Positions 60,501 through 64,000 of a stretch of 64,000 nt of DNA are shown piece by piece. Where the stretch lies: contig JASFXZ010000044.1 of NCBI GenBank assembly GCA_032209605.1, positions 1,922,001 through 1,986,000 on the forward strand, read 5' to 3'. Source of the DNA: Mactromeris polynyma. Lineage: Eukaryota; Mollusca; Bivalvia; Venerida; Mactridae. Numbering within the stretch: position 1 is the stretch's first letter; the number at the start of each line of letters is the position of its first letter. The notes beneath the pieces are model-generated. The model was not told where the DNA came from and searched no databases. It saw nothing but the letters and a program-made list of their open reading frames with translations. The translations under genes and the position numbers were made by a program.

Positions 60501-63500
60501 ATTCATGTATATTCCAATTAGCAGGTGTTGGGGAAAAAAGGGGGGGGGGTGCAAAATATGAAATAACTAAAAAAATTGGTCCATAACATATTTTTATTTT
60601 GTTTTCTAATGAATAAGAATTGTTTAACCTATCAAATGCCGAAATTATATTAAATTGTAGATTTTGGTTATATATGAAATATGATGTTGTTATGGAATTG
60701 TGTTAAATACATAGCGAAACCTGTGATTCTGTTATATGTTATATATATGACATAATACAACTGATGAACATCAAAGTTTTTATGTCTTTTGTATTTTATT
60801 TAGTAAAGTGGTGTCTCAAATACAAATGTTATGAAGATGCATGAGATAAATGATATTTTTAATGCCTCTTTACCACATAGATATCAAGATATGGGGTTCC
60901 ATAGGCAGAATAATTCAAAATATCCAGGAGTTTTCAGGAGGCCATATTTTTTTAACAATGCCCATAAGGTATCATTATTATAGCATTTTTTAGTCCTTCA
61001 CACATTATTCTTTTAAAATAATAATGTTATACACAATTGTTGATTTCTTTACATTTTATTATTTCACCTGACTACATCCTTAAGCGTTTTATAGACGTCA
61101 CGCATGCCATGTTTACATTTCAGGAAGGAAGTTTGAACATTGACGGGGACACCTATGAGATCAATCCTGAACCACCTGTCCATGTTGCTCGCTCGAGAGC
61201 AACTTCGACCTATGTTCCTCATACCATTACAAAGGTGTCCGCCCCACCAAGCCCAGAAACAGATCAGGAAGGGAGAGGATTTCCCGGTGCGGATTTCAAA
61301 TATATTAGTAAGAAAGTTAATTTACATCTGACTTGAGAAATTGAGATTGAGCGATCGAACTTAGAAGTAACTATGAAAAACGCTTGCTCATTCACTAACA
61401 TTTCCTGAGTACGCGTTCAGAAGGCCTACAATATATAGTAACTTCGAATATTTAATTTTCGAAACTACAGTTTTCTAATTTTATTCAAATTATTTCATTT
61501 TATTAATTTACCGGCTGTTTACGTGATCCTTAAAATACTACTACATGATTTAAAGTTGTTGTGTCTTCGCACTCTCCGAAACAGAGTTAAGTAGGTTTTT
61601 GATTATGATTGGGGAGATAACTGTATTCGAGTCATCGGCAAGTGATACTCGACTGACAAGTGCTCGAGTTGTGCTTATGTAACAATGGACTGGAATTTGA
61701 AAGTATATTCGTTTGTGCATGAATAAAAGAGATAAGCGTAGATTTTTTTGTGTTAGTGTCCACTCTCACTCGACTTGGACCTCGACTTGATACCACTCGG
61801 GTTGGGCAAGATTGGCGGTCAAATGTGTGTATGTCGAGATAGTATTCAGTAGAAACTATCTTAATACTGCTTTTATAATCAATTCTGTTTAATTTACTCT
61901 GCAGATAAAGAAGTTAAGAGAGTTTACGATGACGGTATCCCTATACCAGGTTTGTTGTATTTTCTTTGAACTCAACTGAACTTTAACAAATAGGCCTACA
62001 TAAAATCTATATCTACGTATTCCCCAATTAAAATACTACTGAAATGCATATAATGTTTTGCATATATGTACATTTTTATAAAGTTTCGTATTCGCATGTC
62101 CCAGTGCCTTCAACAGAATCATGAGTCAGCTTAATTCTGCATCAGAAATTTTATTTATTTTATTTCCAGACAAGTCTGTTCACTCCGCTCTCCACGCATG
62201 GAGGAAATAAAAATATCTATCTAGCGTCTATATCTATCTAAAATATATTTATTTTATACAAGTTTTACATCACCATTCTCATTGGTTTTAATCAAGAAAG
62301 TTAAATTTACGGTAATCTAATCTCCGTGTTATATCTGTCAATTATGTATTTAAAGGGATTCATAGTAAATCGACACGCGGTTACTCGTACTTTTTTCTAC
62401 CTTGAACGTCATTCATCCATCGGATGGCGAAAAGGATCTGATGTATTTGATTTTTAAATGTGATTAGTGTTACAGGAACAAACTTTCACAACAATATTGA
62501 ATGTGAAAGTCCAGAAATATTTCAATATGCGGATGCTGATAATTATTTTGTAACATGTAAACAAAAAGAGTCAATTTTCAACGAAGTATGGAAACCGATA
62601 GCAAAATACTAAATCGAAAAATATTTCACCGTTTCAGGTTAACTTAAATTGAAGCGAATAGTAAATCGATAAAGGAGATAACTATGGGGAATTAACTGTG
62701 TGCGATTATAAGTCTCCACTTACAGATTGTATCAATTTTGTTCCCCTTTTGTAATTTTTAGATGGTGAAGACACTAGATCATATGACGACGGAAAAATCT
62801 TAGGTAAGGGTAATATATAAATTCCAGTTGTACTGGCGAAAAACAACATTGTCAAGGCCGCCATTTATTATAATAAACTTAGTAATAATAATAATATATC
62901 TTTATTTAAAAACAGAACCAGAAATTCTTTACTGTCAATCTAGATCATCATTTTACAGTAGGACCTCACTTAAAGACCTCACCAATAATAAGCCCATCTC
63001 GAAATTAAGAGCACACTTTTCAAGTCAATTTTCGCTGTTTAGCTCTTTATTCAACCTCAATTGTCAGGGCACCTCTATAATAAGACAATTTTTAATGGTT
63101 CCAATTGTGATCTTATTATTGAGGTTTTACTGTACAAGACGTTCTTGTTAAATAAACTTTATCGTTCCTTACTGGTTCATTTTCTTACGTATCTTCCAAC
63201 TTGCTTAGATGTATATTGCATCAATTGTTCACATTGTTTAAAATAAACTACATTTAAACTAGAAACAGAAATGTGTTTACATGCACAATTATCACACTGA
63301 TATATATTTATAAACACTCTTAGCACAGTGTCTTAGGAAGAGAACAAGTCACATTAAACGGTAATCTCTATTTCAGACGAACCTAGCCCCAAAACTGAAC
63401 TTGCAAAACTATTGAGGTCATTTCTTCATCTTAGAGAACTTGACAGCGCAGCAGACGTAAGAAAAAAATGAAACCGGAAACTCCTTACTCCGCATGCGCA

Positions 63501-63688
63501 TGCGCTTAGGAAGTAGCGAATTTAAAATCTTGTAAATTTCAAAAATCACTCGTAGAAGGACAGATGTAAGACAATTTTGTAATATTTCTTTTCCAGAAAA
63601 TACTTTCAAATACTAATCGTCAGAAAAGAGAAACCAAACAGCTTGCTGTAGAAATCGTGGCCGTCGTTGACCCAATCTTGTGGGAAAA
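45553..63688 (+). CDS. M12B (ADAM/ADAMTS-type) zinc metalloproteinase gene B, 5' part with prodomain (partial at right edge)
   Basis: Eight exons: 45553-45607, 47482-47711, 48396-48485, 61124-61307, 61905-61949, 62762-62803, 63377-63456 and 63597-63688. All borders are AG/GT and each junction phase fits (1,0,0,1,1,1,0), giving 272 residues so far. Residues 1-18 are a signal peptide (hydrophobic LISNCLILLILATGW). Residues about 20-185 read as an M12B prodomain: IEFSLNRSGG, then ENKRLNANAPVYETV, YHDKEMGAAL and GSLNIDGDTYEINPE. Two tiny exons follow, then the furin site RQKR (residues 250-253) and LAVEIVAVVD, the typical first strand of the M12B catalytic domain. The HExxHxxGxxH zinc site lies beyond the window. 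The product should be a secreted protease activated by furin. Intron 3 (48486-61123) contains a minisatellite and a complete same-strand gene; intron 1 contains a foldback element. The exon-2 donor CTG|GTTGGT is weak. Gene A at 435-2971 is a related locus. Confidence 0.87.
46034..47092. mobile_element. Foldback-type element with ~320-bp inverted arms and GC-rich core
   Basis: The left arm, from GTAGGGCATGACAAACG (46034), matches the right arm read backwards from 47092 (GTATGGCATGACAAACG) through GCAATATTC, the TTATTCAATAAAA region and the GC-rich inner edge (CGTGGTCGGCCGGT, GGCGGGGAAACAG). Arms extend to about 46355 and from about 46763. The core holds a direct repeat, GGAGGCGGCTTCGGCCAC + TTTCCCCG, at 46369 and 46563. 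It has no transposase; open frames here (on both strands) follow from GC content. It lies in intron 1 of gene B. Confidence 0.8.
49035..49078. repeat. 7-bp tandem repeat
   Basis: About six copies of GGTGAGC / GGTGAGT, each resembling a splice donor, in intron 3 of gene B. Confidence 0.8.
49725..51925. repeat. 33-bp minisatellite, about 66 units
   Basis: Head-to-tail units of GTTGGGGAAGAAAACATTAG + TTCTAGTTGTAAG, mostly 33 bases up to about 51400, then a mix of 32- and 33-base units. As 33 is divisible by three, long frames stay open on both strands (about 600 codons forward, 560 reverse; 11-residue repeats such as KVEEENISSSC). These lack any start context or flanking exons and sit in intron 3 of gene B, so they are treated as non-coding. 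Very likely length-polymorphic. Confidence 0.95.
52270..52490 (-). repeat. Reverse copy of the LINE-upstream repeat
   Basis: GAGGTTAAATGGTACATA, GAATGGTCTGGCAGACCATA and CACAGGACAAGTCAAGACAG are the reverse complement of the 3535-3740 region. No LINE coding sequence is attached. Confidence 0.7.
52491..52971. other. Distal upstream region of the Mutator-exonuclease gene
   Basis: No coding signal. Contains two CRE-like half sites (AGTGACGTAAT at about 52842, TGATGTCAC at about 52872). Confidence 0.45.
52972..53020 (+). promoter_or_regulatory. Cluster of three perfect CRE sites (TGACGTCA)
   Basis: TGACGTCA occurs at 52972-52979, 52985-52992 and 53013-53020, with a further ATGTGACGTT between the last two. 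They lie 330-380 bases before the ATG at 53354. TGACGTCA is the consensus for CREB/ATF bZIP factors, which suggests this is the promoter of the nested gene; no TATA box was seen. Confidence 0.6.
53354..59686 (+). CDS. Mutator-like DDE transposase fused to a DEDDh 3'-5' exonuclease, 894 aa, nine exons
   Basis: Exons: 53354-53755, 54685-54781, 55438-55545, 55903-55975, 56307-56386, 56619-57409, 57777-57922, 58312-58499 and 58887-59686. Every border is AG/GT, all phases match, and the 2685 coding bases are open from ATG to TAA. Residues 1-130: basic amino end, then GRHVVDLGVLADAL. Residues 160-200: AMIHAGIGERQVNSLLSELN, a hallmark of the Mutator-like transposase domain. DDE candidates: D237 in SVDGAWQKRG, D330 in IVADDD, E475 in QANESLN, with a CKVC pair and CNTKWCSH between them. 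A basic linker (about 535-566) joins the exonuclease: FFDLESTG (D622, E624), GHNIKVFD (D714) and HDALEDV (H772, D777), the complete DEDDh set. The exonuclease resembles that of PML isoform I. The gene is nested in intron 3 of gene B, same strand. No terminal inverted repeats were found, so domesticated gene and recent transposon both remain open. Confidence 0.9.
59701..59706 (+). terminator. AATAAA polyadenylation signal of the nested gene
   Basis: AATAAA begins 15 bases after the TAA stop at 59684-59686 and is followed by a T-rich stretch. This implies a very short 3' UTR. Confidence 0.6.
59707..61123. other. Rest of gene B intron 3, with a possible alternative 3' exon
   Basis: Mostly AT-rich. 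At 60289-60344 an acceptor (ACATTTTCAG) is followed by 18 coding-like residues (VKYDGRLIEAAMGEKFK) and a TAG. Its phase (1) fits splicing from exon 8 of the nested gene, which would remove most of the exonuclease. Support is weak. A G run at 60540-60549 is the only other oddity. Confidence 0.35.
61308..63376. other. Introns 4-6 of gene B
   Basis: AT-rich introns between small exons of gene B; apart from the MITE at 62956 no repeat or gene was recognised. Confidence 0.6.
62956..63132. mobile_element. 177-bp MITE flanked by TA (copy 2)
   Basis: Ends CAGTAGGACCTC and GAGGTTTTACTG with TA on each side; same length as 11409-11585. It lies in intron 6 of gene B. CCTCAATAATAAGACCATC at 48239 may be a remnant of another copy. 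Confidence 0.75.
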
Positions 63689-63725
63689 GTAAGTAATCAA
63701 AGTACTCAAGGTACACTATTAGTTA

Positions 63726-63828
63726 TACAGGTTGTTGACAGGATACGTGTGGAATATAACCTATCTGTGTGCCATATATGGATCACAAACATGTTATATT
63801 CCCCCATTTATCCTGTCAACAACTTGTA
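63726..63828. mobile_element. 103-bp palindromic MITE
   Basis: The left arm TACAGGTTGTTGACAGGATA continues to GGAATATAAC; the right arm GTTATATTCCCCCATTTATC continues to CTGTCAACAACTTGTA. The two arms pair over about 35 bases around a 33-base loop. A half copy is at 33035. It sits in the intron after the last visible exon of gene B. Confidence 0.75.
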
Positions 63829-64000
63829 GATCGAATTTAAAATACTGCAAATCCAATTTTTCATCGCAACTAGTCAAACCGAGCAAAGTTTTCATGTCAT
63901 ATCTATATAGTCTAGGTTCAACAATTAGACCTATGTATTTGTTAGATGTTTTCATTATAACAATGTTATGTCTGAATTAGTCATGCATAGTCTTAATAAT

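Noticed and set aside
61082..61106. Terminal repeat of the Mutator element (GACGTCACGCATG) matching the upstream CRE cluster
   Set aside because: The similarity is limited to the 8-base CRE motif and is not an inverted repeat of useful length.

Overview
This is a eukaryotic window, almost certainly from a bivalve (or closely related lophotrochozoan) genome. It is AT-rich, with long introns, short phase-matched exons with GT..AG borders, several tRNA-headed SINE families of the kind that crowd bivalve genomes, a bivalve-type Mab-21/cGAS-like gene, and M12B metalloproteinase genes. The species cannot be named from the sequence.

Layout. (1) 435-2971 (+): the 3' part of an M12B metalloproteinase gene (gene A): two short ADAM/ADAMTS-type cysteine-rich exons, then one large phase 1-1 exon coding a Thr-rich mucin-like tract followed by a six-Cys ShKT-like module. 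(2) 3.2-11.6 kb: a pile of decayed mobile DNA: SINE, APE-type LINE, Ty3/Gypsy gag-pol without integrase, a composite repeat that recurs at 40.7 kb, and a 177-bp MITE. (3) 12672-22837 (-): a complete three-exon gene for a secreted GH128-type (Glyco_hydro_cc) beta-1,3-glucanase, 288 aa. Its 7.9-kb first intron holds two decayed transposon genes, SWIM/YqaJ-like (+) and THAP/HTH/DDE_Tnp_4 (-), together an ISL2EU-like element. (4) 23.6-25.2 kb: a 38-bp minisatellite upstream of the glucanase. (5) 30455-32569 (-): an intact 704-aa Mab-21-domain (cGAS-like receptor type) gene in one coding exon. (6) 32.6-45.4 kb: no convincing gene; SINEs, MITEs and duplicated segments. (7) 45553 to beyond the right edge (+): the 5' part of a second M12B metalloproteinase gene (gene B): signal peptide, prodomain, furin site RQKR and the first residues of the catalytic domain, in eight phase-consistent exons. 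(8) Inside its 12.6-kb third intron, on the same strand, lie a 33-bp minisatellite and a complete nine-exon gene (53354-59686) that assembles into one 894-aa open frame joining a Mutator-like DDE transposase to a DEDDh 3'-5' exonuclease.

The gene nested in intron 3 of gene B is the strongest candidate for something little described: a spliced, uninterrupted transposase-exonuclease fusion with both predicted active sites complete, a polyadenylation signal and a cluster of CRE sites upstream. The decayed element in the glucanase intron pairs a different transposase with a different nuclease (YqaJ), so two unrelated DNA-transposon lineages in one window each carry an exonuclease. All exon structures were assembled by hand from reading frame, splice consensus and phase. 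Family assignments come from motif recognition, not from database searches.
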